64,000 nt of DNA from the NCBI RefSeq assembly GCF_027943255.1, contig NC_072896.1, positions 117,769,879 through 117,833,878 of the forward strand, read 5' to 3'. Position 1 is the stretch's first letter, and each line of letters opens with the position of its first letter. This document shows, in pieces, positions 1-11,328 of the stretch. The notes under the pieces are model-generated. The model saw only the letters and a program-made list of their open reading frames with translations, made no database searches and had not been told where the DNA came from. The position numbers and the translations under genes were made by a program. Source of the DNA: Anastrepha obliqua. Its lineage: Eukaryota > Arthropoda > Insecta > Diptera > Tephritidae.

Positions 1-486
1 TTTCAAACAGAAACTTTATTTATTTTTAAAGTTATAGCTAAAATAAGAGTGTGTATGAAAGCGTGTGACACGCCAGCAGCAGCTGCTCTGAACACCCAAA
101 ATAACAACGGAAATTTTAATCACTGTGTATGGCATTTTGCTCCGAAGCATACTTTTACTGGGAAAAACGTTCTAGAAATTGCTACTTATACCGCCGCTTG
201 CATCTTTAATGAGGGTTTCCTACCTGTACTCAAGGTTTTGGAGACAATGGGCGTTACATTAGGACAAACAGTCAGGGACTACGGTGACGATGTTGACAAT
301 GCACGGATTTTGAGGGCAGAGAAAACTGCAGAAGCCAACTGTAAAGAGGCCAGAACTTTACGTAGGGCTCTAAAAGCTGCTGAAAATGGCAACTTTGAGG
401 AAACGGAAGGGCTGCTCTATGCACCAGGCATAGCTGATTATAGTAAATATACTTTTTTTATGAAAAATCTATTGTCGAAACTTTAA
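1..486 (+). CDS. C-terminal part of a Mutator-like transposase (cut by window edge)
   Basis: The frame is open from the first base of the window, so the N-terminal part lies outside. The visible protein holds a stretch resembling the end of a Mutator-like transposase domain: TQNNNGNFNHCVW (an N-x-x-x-N-x-N-x-x-x-W type motif), then FTGKNVLEIATYTAACIFNE, then a basic helical tail (KEARTLRRALKAAE) and LLYAPGIAD. The first ATG in frame is at 49, but the open frame does not start there, so 49 is probably not the true start. The catalytic acidic residues would lie upstream and cannot be checked. The 3' flank resembles the internal DNA of the TTAA-flanked elements at 12070 and 45708. Family assignment is from recall; an isolated fragment is equally possible. 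Confidence 0.6.
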   Translation, partial: FQTETLFIFKVIAKIRVCMKACDTPAAAALNTQNNNGNFNHCVWHFAPKHTFTGKNVLEIATYTAACIFNEGFLPVLKVLETMGVTLGQTVRDYGDDVDNARILRAEKTAEANCKEARTLRRALKAAENGNFEETEGLLYAPGIADYSKYTFFMKNLLSKL

Positions 487-1015
487 ACGCGTTTTTCTCA
501 AAACCATGTTTTCAAAATTTCGGGGAATCACTAACTAAAACTATTCAACCGATTTGGCTAAAAATTTACCACGTTATTCTAGACACACATTTCTAGATCC
601 CGGGCCTTTAAAACATTTAATTTTTTAATAATAAACTATTTAATTTAAACAATTTGTGAAGAAAAAAAATTAGATTTTGAGAAGTTTTTTCACAAGTCCG
701 CCATTTCGTTTTTGTGTTTTTATTTTTGTGTATATTTTAGGTTCGGGACCTAAAATAAAGTCTACAGAATAATAATCTCTTTGAATTTTTCCCCCGAACC
801 AACTCATCTTTTTTTAAGGACTCCACTTTGACGTCAAAAATTTTAAGCAAATTAATATAAAATTAGCTTTAAAAAAATTGTTTATATACTTCAAAACACC
901 AATAAAAATATGTAAAAACTTTAAAACGATCGCATTTTATTTTCTTTTTAAAAAAGATTCATGAAAAAACATCGAAATTTCGGTCGTTACACCGGACTAC
1001 TACCATAAACAGTGA
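487..1015 (+). repeat. 3' flank of the transposase, related to TTAA-flanked elements
   Basis: Directly after the stop codon comes ACTTTAAACGCGTTTTTCTC, almost the same as ACTTTAAATGCGTTTTTCTC at about 12236 and 45871. Further on a CCGCCATTT-type motif and a poly-T stretch occur in the same order as in those elements. Near 970-1010 the text AAACATCGAAATTTCGG followed by GGACTACTACC loosely resembles the right end of those elements (TTTTTTCGGGCC, then TGACTACCCC). I infer this is a diverged right half of the same element family. No clean TTAA boundary is visible. Confidence 0.45.
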
Positions 1016-3388
1016 ATATATTTATTATTACACTACTATGTTATTTATAAACTTTTGACATGGAATGTATTTATCTCTCTTTTTTCTCTAAAATACATAC
1101 ATACTTGTTATAAGAACGTAAAGAACTAAACTAAAAAAAATTAAGATTAAATGAATTCCTATTTTCAATTATTTCGGTGGTTTCAGTGATGTCTCCTTTA
1201 GCCTTCCAATTGTGGTATTGCTTTGCTATCACAAAAAAAATTATAGTTCCACTTATACCAACTTATATGGGAGCACGTATTCTGAAACCTTTTTGCAATT
1301 CAATAGCTATCTGCAAACGACCTTAGTAGCATCTATCCCTTTCTTTGTTATAAATTCTACAAGATTTTTGCCGAAAATACTTGCGGCCGACTTTGAGGTC
1401 GTTTTAAACTAACCGCAGGTGTTGCATTTATTTGGGGCTTTGCATTAATTATGATATTGCAATAGTGGCAGTAGTAATATGCATTAATACACACACACAC
1501 ACACATACATACATACAAATATGTATATATTAGTGTGTGAGTTGTAATAACTGCTACCCTGCGTCTGTTTGCATAGGAAAACTATTTGCCACACTTGCGA
1601 CCATGGCCAGGCCAACTCCGTGGAACTGAATTTCAAGTGTGTATGCACACCTATACCTAGTTACACATAGATACATATATGTATGTTTGAAAATATATAT
1701 ATATATTTGATATTATAGGTGTAAGTCCGCTGCAATGCGGGCAAATGCCATTAGAAGAAGCCGTTGCTGCCCAGTTTATTTGGGGCTACCTTCCTTTGGT
1801 TGATTGCATTCTACCTTTCCCGATGGCTACGTGCTGGGCGTGAGCTGCATAGCAGCCAAAGCGGAAGTAAAACTCGCTCCCATACATACGCATATTTGAG
1901 CATATTTGTGCATAGCAATTCTTAGGTATATCCACCGAGTACACCTAAATATGTGCGCTTACTTGTGACTGCAACGAACTTTGCTGCATACATGCAGGCG
2001 TTCAAGCGCTGGCATGTACGAGTATATATGTATGTATGTATATGTTCTTATACAACTTGGACGCTGTTGAAACTTTAGAGTTTTCTTTATTGGACTTTGT
2101 GTGCCATACTCGGATGTGGCTAATTTTGTGCTGTTAACATTCCACCAGCTTGCGAAGTAGTCGAGTTTTGGCCATCACAAATGCATGCGTACACACTTAT
2201 GTAGTACAAATAGATTGTAAATATTCAAAATTCACATTTGGGGATAGAACAATTTAATATGTGTATGCACATTTTAGTTATTTTATTCCTGTAGGGAATT
2301 TCATTACCAATCCACACAAAAGTCTCACACAACGAAAATAAAATTGCAAAACTATTAAATTTCTCTGGAGATGTGTTTGTGTGTGTGTGCAGGTACTTAC
2401 ATGCCATATGCCATGAGAAATATAAAATTGATTTATTAAAAGCTACTTCGGCCTTTCGATGAATCTGAAGCGGGTGTCGTAGTGAATTGGCCAAGGGTTG
2501 AATTGCGAAAGCGCACAGCCAGAACTTCGAGCAAAGGCAAGCAATTTCGCTTAACAAGTCAAGAGTTCTGTATTTAGGGTTTGTATTGGTCATCAATCAA
2601 TATGTGAGCAGTGTATTGAAGCCAGTGAACTGGGTATTCAATACAGACAGTATTGTAATGCAATTAAGGTTTCATATAGTCGTATATTATTCCAATAAGC
2701 ATGGTTTTTACTTTGTTATTTATATTCCTTTGCGCAGCCCTCAAGAAATATTTATTCATAAAAAACCATTCTATTGCCTAAACAATTTATTTTTAACGGT
2801 TTGCATTTGTTATTTGTTATTTGCGTTTTAAAAGAATTTGTTCTTTAGTATTTTCGAAAAAAAAATTTATCCACATTAGTGTTGGGGCGGAAAGCTAAGA
2901 GACTTCGAAAACCTCAATAAATAAGTATTTCAACTCTCTCGATCGGAAGTGTTGCTAAAATCTGCGGAACTAGTGGAAAAAATATTCAACTATTTGTAAT
3001 TTTATACTTTTGAGTATTTTGGCGGTCACTAGCAAATGATAGAGAAACCTGGAAGAGAATAGTAAAGAAGACAAAACCCACCCCAGGTTGTAGCGTTGAC
3101 TAATGGTGACGATGATGAGTATTTGTTTGAAAAGTAAAGGAGATATCACGGCTCTCATTCAGCCTTAAGTTTGTCCTTTTCAAGTCACTTGTGAACATAA
3201 TCAAGTGAGAATGAAACCTGAAAATTATTATGGTTTTTGGAAGTCTATTAGGTTCACACAAATGAAGTGCTGCACTATAAAAATCTCGACCACAGAATCT
3301 CTGAATACCAAAACGAACAATAAATAGAATATTTCCGAATATCCTGAATCCATTTCCTCCGAAATCTGTATCTCCTTTGGGATTAACA
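1016..3388. other. Non-coding stretch, no gene recognised
   Basis: About 2.4 kb of AT-rich sequence with short tandem repeats. Open frames here (for example minus 2225-2596) lack recognisable motifs and look random. Nothing else stands out. Confidence 0.5.
1489..1519. repeat. (AC)n and (ATAC)n microsatellite
   Basis: An AC dinucleotide run passes directly into an ATAC tetranucleotide run, followed by AT-rich ATGTATATAT text. Confidence 0.9.
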
Positions 3389-3390
3389 TA

Positions 3391-4913
3391 CAGTGGGGAG
3401 CAAAACTGAGTACATGTCCGAAGACTTTGCACAAAAATGCCCACAGAATGAAAACGATCAAATAACAAATAATTAACAAAATTTCATAATTAAACAAAAA
3501 AAAAGAACATTCCATAAACCGTACAAAAATAAAAAATGAATGGTACTCGTATGTACTCAGTTTTGCACTTTTTGAAAGTGCAATTTTGTTGGTTTTTATT
3601 TATTTTTTATGACTGAAAGAATACGTCTAGGCATACTTTCTACCAAATTATGCAAAATATCGTGGGGAATTTGCTTCCATTCATAGTTTATTCTTTGCCA
3701 TAACATGTCGAGGTTAGTGGGAGGAGTATCATATTGTCCCAACCGTCGCTTCACTATTGACCACAAATTCTCAATCGGATTGAGGTCGGAACTTTGTGGG
3801 GGCCACTTCATCAACTTAAAACTTTGAGTCGTAAGCCATTCCTTAACCACCTTTGCTGTATGCTTGGGGTCTCCGTCCTGCTGAAATGTAAGCTCAGCTG
3901 ACTGATATGCGCATACGTTCACAAAGCTGGTAAGATGGGTTTGAAGAATACTCAGGTAGTCCTCCTTTTTCATTATCCCATCTATTTTTACTAAGGGACC
4001 AAGCTTCCACCACGTAAAGCAACCTCACGCCATAACATTGCCGCCTCCGTGCTTGACGGTTTCCTTTATATGGCGTCTTTGCAATGATTCGCCTGGACGC
4101 TTCCAGCAATATTGCTTCCCGTCGGACTGGTAGCGGTTAAATTTTGACTTATCTGACTAAATAACTTTTTTCCAGTCGTCTATGGTCCAGTCTCGGTGTT
4201 TTTTGGCAAATTTTAAACGAGCCTGAACATTTTTTTTAGATAATGCCGGTTTTTTCTTTTTGATCTCAGCCACGTATCCGATTTTTTGAAGGACTCTCCT
4301 TGTTGTCCAGCTGAGGGTCTCTCTTCAAGTGACTATGAGCCTTGCATCACCATCTTTTAAAAGTCGTGGGCGTCCACCAGAATTTTTTTTAGAGGCAACT
4401 CCACACCTTTTCTGCACTCTAATTAGCACCGACTGACTAATATTTAAAGATTTTGCAATTTTTCGAGACGAAGAGCCTTGTTCTGTTAGGCACTTGATAT
4501 AATTCTCAAGGAATTCAAAAGGAATTTTTTTCATTTTTGTTAAATTTTAGGAACACTTCCAATATTAATGTAATTGATTGCACTGATCTCACCGAAAGAC
4601 TAAAATAAAATAAATTACATATTTCTTTCTTTTTGGGATGATTTTGCTGCTTGATAACTGTAAATCAAGATGCATTCGGCGATAACATAGCTGAAAATAG
4701 AAATGTGCAAAACTGAGTACATGTGAGTTGTTTTTGTTTTTCATTTTCTTATTCATCATTCTTTTGATTTTTTATTTCTCTTTCACTGAAATGTATTCTG
4801 AATTGATATAGCAAAATTAAAAAAAAAATTGTTTCATTTGCTTTGAAACATTTCCTTCCGTGGGCATTTTTGTACAAAGTCTTCGAACATGTACTCAGTT
4901 TTGCTCCCCACTA
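3391..4913 (-). mobile_element. Tc1-like DD34E transposon, full length
   Basis: A complete element flanked by TA duplications (3389-3390 and 4914-4915). The ends are long inverted repeats starting CAGTGGGGAGCAAAACTGAG, and similarity runs inward for at least 60 bp. Each end also has an inner copy of the motif GCAAAACTGAGTACAT in inverted orientation (left inner 3551-3566, right inner 4707-4723), giving four copies in all, probably transposase-binding sites. The transposase gene lies on the minus strand. The length of about 1.5 kb is normal for Tc1 elements. Confidence 0.93.
3596..4534 (-). pseudogene. Tc1-like transposase with three in-frame stops
   Basis: One frame of 313 codons runs from MKKIPFEFLENYIKCL to ILSVIKNK, interrupted only by three stop codons. 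The N-terminal helix-turn-helix region (SSRKIAKSLNISQS) is followed by the GRPRLL hook-like motif. Catalytic parts are SDKSKF (first D), FQQDGDPKHTA (second D) and NPIENLW (E), with exactly 34 residues between the second D and the E, so this is DD34E. The stops are TGA at about codon 70, TAG just before SDKSKF and TGA in the VMA-GCF motif; the last two stand where the family normally has tryptophan (TGG), so single G-to-A changes explain them. No frameshift is seen. The element cannot make a full transposase but is structurally fresh. Confidence 0.92.
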
Positions 4914-5012
4914 TATGTATGTGTGTTCATACAAGGTGGCACAAAATTAGTAATACAATTTTGTTTTTGAATACATATTTTGGCGTCAAATGTTTGCCCT
5001 AGTGGCTTAAAA

Positions 5013-5125
5013 CTGTTTTAGGATCGATCTATAGCTCCTGGGCAATGCTACGACTACTAACGTGCCAGTAAACTTCGATTATTTCTGTGATATTTTCGAC
5101 ATTTTCTTTAACATCAAAAATTCTT
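5013..5125 (-). pseudogene. Mariner helix-turn-helix fragment
   Basis: Read on the minus strand this codes for VENITEIIEVYWHVSSRSIA followed by QEL, a stop, and IDPKTVLSH. That resembles the second helix-turn-helix of SETMAR-type mariner transposases (RHVSSRSIAQEL...KTVLNHL). No catalytic part is visible nearby. Short and degraded; the assignment rests on this motif alone. Confidence 0.4.
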
Positions 5126-5507
5126 GAACGGAAAATTGCACGTAATTAGATGTTAGAGTAATGGCATCAAAACGCACATCACAATATGGGAGGAGGAGCT
5201 CGGCTAAACACCTAACAGAAGTGTATACTCCAATTATTTATTTATTTTTAGTGCATGCACCATAAACATCATTCACCGTCACAGTTTCACTGCGTTTTCG
5301 CCTTTATCAACGAAAAACTGTAAAATGCACTGAATTTTCTGTGTGGTGAATGCCATTCTTAACACCCTGTAACTCACAGCTGAACGTAACAAATGAAAAA
5401 CAGCAAACGAATTGTTTTAGTTTGAAATGTCACCATGACAACGAGCATAAACTTAATATTTTAATTTGATCGATACTTTACGAGATATCGATCACTATAG
5501 CTGTCTA

Positions 5508-5874
5508 CTGAGAAAATAATGAATTTCTTTTCTCCACAACTAATAGAGGATGGTTATATTTCAAGGGCCGATGTTGAATGTGAACCACACCTAAACTTCA
5601 ACGACACCGCTGGAATTCTTTTTTCAAGAGCTAAAGGATGACATAATTCGGCAAATTAACGGCATAGAAACTCAATTACGCCTCAGCGTCATCGAAAATT
5701 TGGACCATCGGATGGAGGTGTGCCGCCGAGTTGGCCAATATTTTGTTTCATACGTAATTGAGCCATACCAATATTATCATAATAAGGAGAAATGATAATA
5801 ATTTTCTAAAAAAATTGTATTTTATTCAAAATCAACACCGGCCCTTGAAACTTAGCTGCCCTTTATTTTCTCAG
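5508..5874 (+). mobile_element. Short Tc1-type deletion derivative with TA duplications
   Basis: Flanked by TA at 5506-5507 and 5875-5876, with a 12-bp perfect inverted repeat CTGAGAAAATAA. Inside, on the plus strand (about 5640-5770), the translation QINGIETQLRLSVIENLDHR followed by MEVCRRVG matches the C-terminal end of Tc1-like transposases with the DUF4817-type N-terminus. The rest of the transposase is missing, so this is a 367-bp internally deleted, MITE-like copy. Confidence 0.75.
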
Positions 5875-5876
5875 TA

Positions 5877-6191
5877 TGAGCCTAGTCGGGTCTCAAATAA
5901 GGCGCTTCAGTATAGTCTTATATGTTAGTTTTTTACGAAAAAATTTTATTTTGTTTCTTATGTTCTGAATATAAACTAAATTTACCATGAGTAAAATTTT
6001 TCGGATTATCTTGACTCCAGCGCCACCTACTGGGTTTATGTAAGTAACTAAAAAAACTTTTTGTCGAAATCTACCACCCCGTTTAGAAGGAATGCAATTA
6101 CGAACACACGCACACCAGAGTGCTAGTTTTCAATATATTTTTACAGTCTTGTAAGTAAAGGGTCCATCCGTTACTCGTTTGAAGTACCATA
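5877..6191. other. Non-coding spacer
   Basis: AT-rich spacer between two transposons. I see no motif or open frame of note. Confidence 0.5.
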
Positions 6192-6193
6192 TA

Positions 6194-7308
6194 CAGGGTG
6201 CGTACGATATTTGAAGACAACTTGGGAGTAAAACTCGCTTGTAATTTGAACAAAATTGAACGAAGCTTTATGATTTTTTTCCATATTATTATGTATCCAT
6301 AAAATCATTCAATAAATTTCCATTAACTGCATTAACCTAGTCGATCCGGGTCCGGAAACGATTGCATGCCCGAATCAAATGCTCCTTATTCATGTTGAGC
6401 ATAACGGTATTAATTGCAGCCTTGGAAGAAGAAATGGTGTTATGTGGATGTATATTAGTTTCACTCTCAACTACGCCTCCATACGTTGTAATTCAGGGGA
6501 ATTAAGGTCTAGGGATATGTTCAGTCATCCAATCTTGTATCGCCATCGCTTTGCTCGAAAGAGCAGAGTCTTTACTACCGTCTCTAGAACCTCGATATAT
6601 GCAGCAGAATTCACTCGAAATCTTTGAGTAAAGAGCCATAACAGTGGCTGGAAATTTCGTTCGCATGACAAAAGAAGCCTCTGTAGGCTTGGAACATAGC
6701 CATCTGTCATTATGGTCATTCCTGCGGTTAGTCTTTTGGTCTTGGTTAAAATTTTTTTTATCACAAAAAACGATAACATCTCAGGCGCACCAAGATGTTT
6801 AATTTTGTTCAGAAGGCGTTTGGATCGGATAACTCGCTATTCCCGTGTTTGCTCTGACATAAACTGTCTTCTGCGCATAACGTGGGATGTATACCGGAGG
6901 TCTTCATGGACAACTCGGCGGATAAAATCCTCAGAAACGTTACAATCCATCAGAAGGGCTCTAACCTGCACTTGCTGCAAAACTTCTGGAGATAGCATAG
7001 TGTCGGCACATCCCTCGTGTTTTTTGCTTTTTCCAACAGATTTTGCACCACCACGTGATGCATACAATTAACGACGAACCTTATGAACGAATGAACGGAC
7101 GCACTTAAGAAAATTAGAAATTTCTAAACCGGTGTGATTTGGACATATAGCAACGATCACTGCGTGTCTTTTTATTTCTTGAGTTCAGTTGTAGAACTCC
7201 ATATCTTATCTGAAAAAGAGCAAAAAGAAAAATAATGCTTTCGAGAAGTTAAAGCCACATATATAAGTAATGTACGCATGTGCCCAAATGCCTACCATAC
7301 ACACCCTG
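6194..7308 (-). mobile_element. Degenerate Tc1/mariner element (maT-like family)
   Basis: Bounded by TA (6192-6193 and 7309-7310) with short inverted repeats starting CAGGGTGYGTAYG. The minus strand carries transposase remnants in several frames: LRYTSHVMRRRQFMSEQTRE (about 6837-6900), RVNSAAYIEVLETVVK (about 6570-6620) and AAINTVMLNMNKEHLIRACN (about 6350-6420). These blocks are in family order. The block carrying the second and third catalytic residues has been deleted or scrambled at about 6480-6550. In the intact family I recall a 37-residue spacing, but it cannot be measured here. A second fragment of this family lies at 56283-56633. Confidence 0.8.
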
Positions 7309-7310
7309 TA

Positions 7311-7484
7311 GGCGATGCCTTAGTTTTACGTGAGTTCTATGTTCTTCCTTCATCCGATGTTGACCAAAATGTGATGACGATGCTCTGCAGACATTCAGAT
7401 TAGTTCACTTTCTGCTTGTAGTTGTCAACCTTTGTAACCAGTAGAACTGTGAAAGTATCACCGATAGTATCGATAGTTCATGTT
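7311..7484. other. Short spacer
   Basis: About 170 bp between two complete transposons; nothing recognised. Confidence 0.5.
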
Positions 7485-7486
7485 TA

Positions 7487-8775
7487 CGAGGGGTGCCTTT
7501 TATATGTCGGGATTAGAGAACAAAAACAAATTTTAATCATCGAAAATCACTTTATTGTTTTTCAAAATATTCTCCATGAAGATCTATACACTTTTGCATA
7601 CGTTTGAACCAATTGTCGAAGCACTTTTGCCACTCTGAATGAGGTACCTCCAAAACATGCATTCTGAATGCCGCAACCGCTTCTTCAGGTGTCGAAAAAC
7701 GTTGACCTCTCAGTTTGTTTTTTACGTACGGGAATAAAAAGAAGTCGGTGCCAAGTCAGTACTATACGGCGGATGACCCATTAATTCGTTGTTTTGGGTG
7801 CTCAAAAATGCAGTTGTTTGAGCCGATGTGTGAGAGCTCGCATTGTCCTGGTGAAGAGTGATCCGTCTTTGGCGATTGGTTTTCCTAATTTCTTGGAAGA
7901 CAACTGGCAAACAAATGGTTGTGTACCACTCAGAATTTACTGTTATGCGTTGTTCTAGTGGTACGGTTGCGACATGTCCAGTTTTTCCGAAAAAACAGGC
8001 GACCATTTGCTTGGAATTACTTCGTGCGCGAACAACTTTTGTTGGATTTGGCTCATCTTGAAACACCCATACAGTCGACTGCTGTTTACTTTCGGGCTCA
8101 TACGTGTAAATCCATGATTCATCACCTGTCACGATGTCATAGACGTGTTTCGAAGCCCCGCGATCGTTTTTTTTTTTAGCATTTCCTTCGACCAATCGAC
8201 ACGACCCTTTTTTGAGCGATTGAGAAATTGTGTGGGATCAAACGCGAACAAATTTTTTTGACAGTCAAATGTTTATGCAATATTGAATGTATGCTGGTCC
8301 CACTAATGCCTAAGATTGTCTCAATCTCACGATAGGTCACATGATGATCATGCAATATCAGTTCGCGCACAGCATCAATGGTTTTCGGAAGAATAACTGA
8401 TTTTGGACGACCTTCACGAAATACGTCTTGGAGTGAACTACGACTACGATTGAATTCACCATACCATCGATAAACACAGGTCCTTGATGGAGCTTCATCG
8501 CCAAAAACTGAATTGAGTTCATCCATGCAATGTTGCTGAGTTAATCCACGTCGAAAGTTGTAAAAAATAATCGCACGAAAATGTTCACGATTTAATTCCA
8601 TTTTTGGACCGAGATGAATCTTTTAAGTTACTGTAAGCAACACAAATAGCGCTGGTATTTCAAAACGTTCTGAGTACGTAAAAGCCAAAAAATGTCAGAA
8701 TTTGCGATACAGCTGTCAGTTACCAGATTGCAACACCAGGGTTGGCAAATCCCGACATATACAAGGCACCCCTCG
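7487..8775 (-). mobile_element. Mariner element, full length
   Basis: TA duplications stand at 7485-7486 and 8776-8777. Inverted repeats begin CGAGGGGTGCCTT and end near TATGTCGGGATT, about 28 bp with one or two mismatches. The 1289-bp length is typical of mariner. The minus strand carries one transposase gene with two frameshifts. Confidence 0.95.
7552..8601 (-). pseudogene. Mariner transposase, frameshifted
   Basis: Starts MELNREHFRAIIFYNFRRGL, a common mariner N-terminus, with helix-turn-helix segments (REIETILGISGTSIHSILHK). It continues in a second frame with VTGDESWIY (first catalytic D) and LHQDNASSHTSAQ (second D), then HPPYSTDLAP. Two frame breaks are visible: one near 8176-8195 between the N- and C-terminal halves, and one near 7740 where DLAPNDFFLFP would be expected; the lost bases fall at the third catalytic D. 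After the break the C-terminal part continues and ends HGEYFEKQ at 7552. Inactive as it stands. Confidence 0.93.
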
Positions 8776-8777
8776 TA

Positions 8778-9038
8778 CAAGGTATGCAAATTTTGAACGA
8801 GTGAGGTCCATCACGCTTACTAACTTTTCCACCACGTAAATTGAATTAGTATCGGCATGAATGGCACTGCAGTAGTCCAGAAGAATGTACATATATGTAC
8901 GTTCAGCTCATAGATGTCGCTAGGAGTATTTTTAAACCTTCCCAAATGTCTTGTTTTTTTCGTCTGTCATCTGTCAACAATGTTCAGTTCATTGTTTGTT
9001 ACGTTTCATACAACAATGCATTTTTGTCGCTCTTAAAA
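8778..9038. other. Spacer, probably including mariner 5' untranslated DNA
   Basis: No coding signal. It probably includes the left end of the next mariner, whose terminal repeat I could not delimit. Confidence 0.4.
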
Positions 9039-9703
9039 ATGTCGAATTCCGTGCCTTCAAACTACGATTTGCGGACATCGTTGATTTTCTGTTAGCAATT
9101 GAAGAAAAACGCGTCTCAAGCTCATCAAATGCTTATAGAAGCTTATGGTGGACATGCTCTAAGTAGAGCACAGTGCTTCAGGTGGTTTGAAAAATTCCGA
9201 AGTGGTGATTTTAGCGTGGAGAACGAGGACCGTGGCCAGCCACCGAAAAAGTTTGAGGACGCCGAATTGCAAGCATTGTTGGTTGAAGATGATGGTCAAA
9301 TGCAAGAAATGATGGCAGAGCAGTTGGAAATGACCCAAAAAACCATTTCCAAACGTTTGAAAGACATGGGCATGATTTTAAAGGCCGGAAGATGGGTGCC
9401 GCATGAACTGACAATGTGACAATGCACCGCCACATCGAACAAAAGCGACCCGGGAATTGGTGGAGACGTACAATTGGGAACCGCTGGTGCATGCGGCTTA
9501 CTCACCAGACTTGGCGCCTTCCGATTATCATTTGTTTGTATCGATGGGCCACGCACTTTCCGAGCAGCGCTTCAGAAGCCTAAAAATGGCTCGGTGATTG
9601 GTTTGCGGCCAAAGACGGCCAATTTTTTTGGCGTGACATCCACAAATTCCCGGAGAGATGGGAAAAATGTGTAGCTAGCGATGGCTATTATTTTGAAGAT
9701 TAA
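9039..9703 (+). pseudogene. Mauritiana-type mariner transposase with large internal deletion
   Basis: Begins MSNSVPSNYDLRTSLIF, then an in-frame TAG, then QLKKNASQAHQMLIEAYGGH and FRWFEKFRSGDF, the bipartite N-terminal DNA-binding region, to WVPHEL at about 9400. There the frame stops: several hundred bases with the first catalytic D are missing, and the text resumes out of frame at DNAPPHRTKATRELVETYN, then YSPDLAPSDYHLF (third D), ending ASDGYYFED at 9703. An 8-bp tandem duplication TGACAATG (9409-9424) marks the deletion junction. The terminal repeats were not found. Confidence 0.88.
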
Positions 9704-11043
9704 ATTTGTAACCATTTTTTGTTAATAAACGTTTGAAATTGAAGAAAAGACTCATTGCCTAGGTATTATTTTCTGTCATGTATTTTTTCTTTTGTATTGG
9801 GGAATCTTTATCGTTAATAGAATATATTTCATCATTAGATTGGCATGGCAACCCTCTTGTGTGCTCACGACATCAGCTCGATATAAGTTAGCGGAACGAC
9901 CCAGATTAATGGTATATCCGGTCAAGGACTGTCACTTCAACAGCCTTTCTTAAAAGTTATGGTCAATAATTTACTCTTTTACAACAACCAAAACACTAAA
10001 ATTCTGACTGCACTTAAAGCAGTATCAGATTTCCAGTCTCCTTTGTTGGAGACGTGAACTTCAAATTGCACTGAAAAGTAGTTTTTGAAAATAGTTCGCT
10101 CTAAATTCGTTAATCCTCCCTAAAAGATTTCGATCGCAATAACGAAATTTTCATTTTTCATTCAACTTCAAACCCCGATACAACTCATTGCTTGATGGTA
10201 TTAACAGGTCCTTATTGAATATTCTTTTTCAAAGCGACTTTCTATGCGAATGTGCGTGTATGTGTGTTTGTGTATGAGCGCTTGTTGTTAATATTACATT
10301 TGCTGCCTTTACCCTCTTTGAATTATTGCTGATTTTGACATAACTAATTATTGAAAAAGCGACAGCAAAATGGCGCTCCAAACGCCAGATTGTTCACCAA
10401 CCCAAAAATGGTAAGCGCCAAAATCTCGCGAAATAACACACAATTTACCAAACATGAACCGCACCATACCAATCATCTACTCCTGCCGTCCAGCGTTGCT
10501 ACCTCACTCAAAATATATTCTCAACGAATTTTTAAGTGCACATGAAAATTACTACCAGATGATGGGTGAGTTGTGAGCGATGAAATGAAAATTATGATTT
10601 CCCAATACATAATAATTTTGACAGACTGGTGAAAAGCATCGAAGCGACGCTGAAAATTCATTAAACGCGAAGTTCTCTGAAGTCTGCACAAGTATTGAAC
10701 GTAGAAGGAGTGAATGGCGAAAAGATTGGCTGTGGCAGATTTTTGGAAGCTGTTTTTTTGACGAGCGGCATTTGATGGTGTTGTTGGGTAGTGTTTTTTG
10801 AAAAGGGTTGAAGGCCTTCAGCAGCGTCGATGGTTGGGGTAAGATTGTAAAAATATTTAGCATGCATTAGAGGCGCGGAAATTATGTATTCAAATACAAG
10901 TTTGTGCTAGTGTGCGTGCTCATATATGTATAAGTATGTGTTCGGTTACTACGACAATGAAAATGTTACTTGCATGGCATTGCTGATCGAAATTGCAGCA
11001 GTGCTGGTGTAGATGGAGTAGAATGATTTCTATCGCAGAATGA
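9704..11043. other. Non-coding stretch, no gene recognised
   Basis: The part near 9840-9960 (containing GCTCGATATAAG and TATCCGGTCAAGGACTGTC) may be an old LINE untranslated remnant, but I cannot prove it. Open frames such as minus 10552-10863 have no recognisable motif. Confidence 0.4.
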
Positions 11044-11328
11044 TTGTAATTATTTGCCAGTAGTTCAGGAAACAATTTTTGAGGTTAAGCGTACACTGTA
11101 AAGAATTTAGAGTATTTGGGGAATTTTGTGTTTTAAAGAGAAGAGAAGCCGCACATCGACGGCACATCGATTTGATTTATTCGATCAAAATCAAACATTC
11201 GATCAAAATCAAACATCTCCAGAGAAAGAACTTAACAAAATCAATTGCGATCTAAGTGGTTCACTCAATGGTGTTCATAAAGAGTCCTTCAAAAATGACG
11301 CCTATCAGCGGTGAATAATTCCTAGACG

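Noticed and set aside
2225..2596. 123-codon minus-strand open frame
   Set aside because: No recognised motif, repeats inside it, and no splice or promoter context; probably random.
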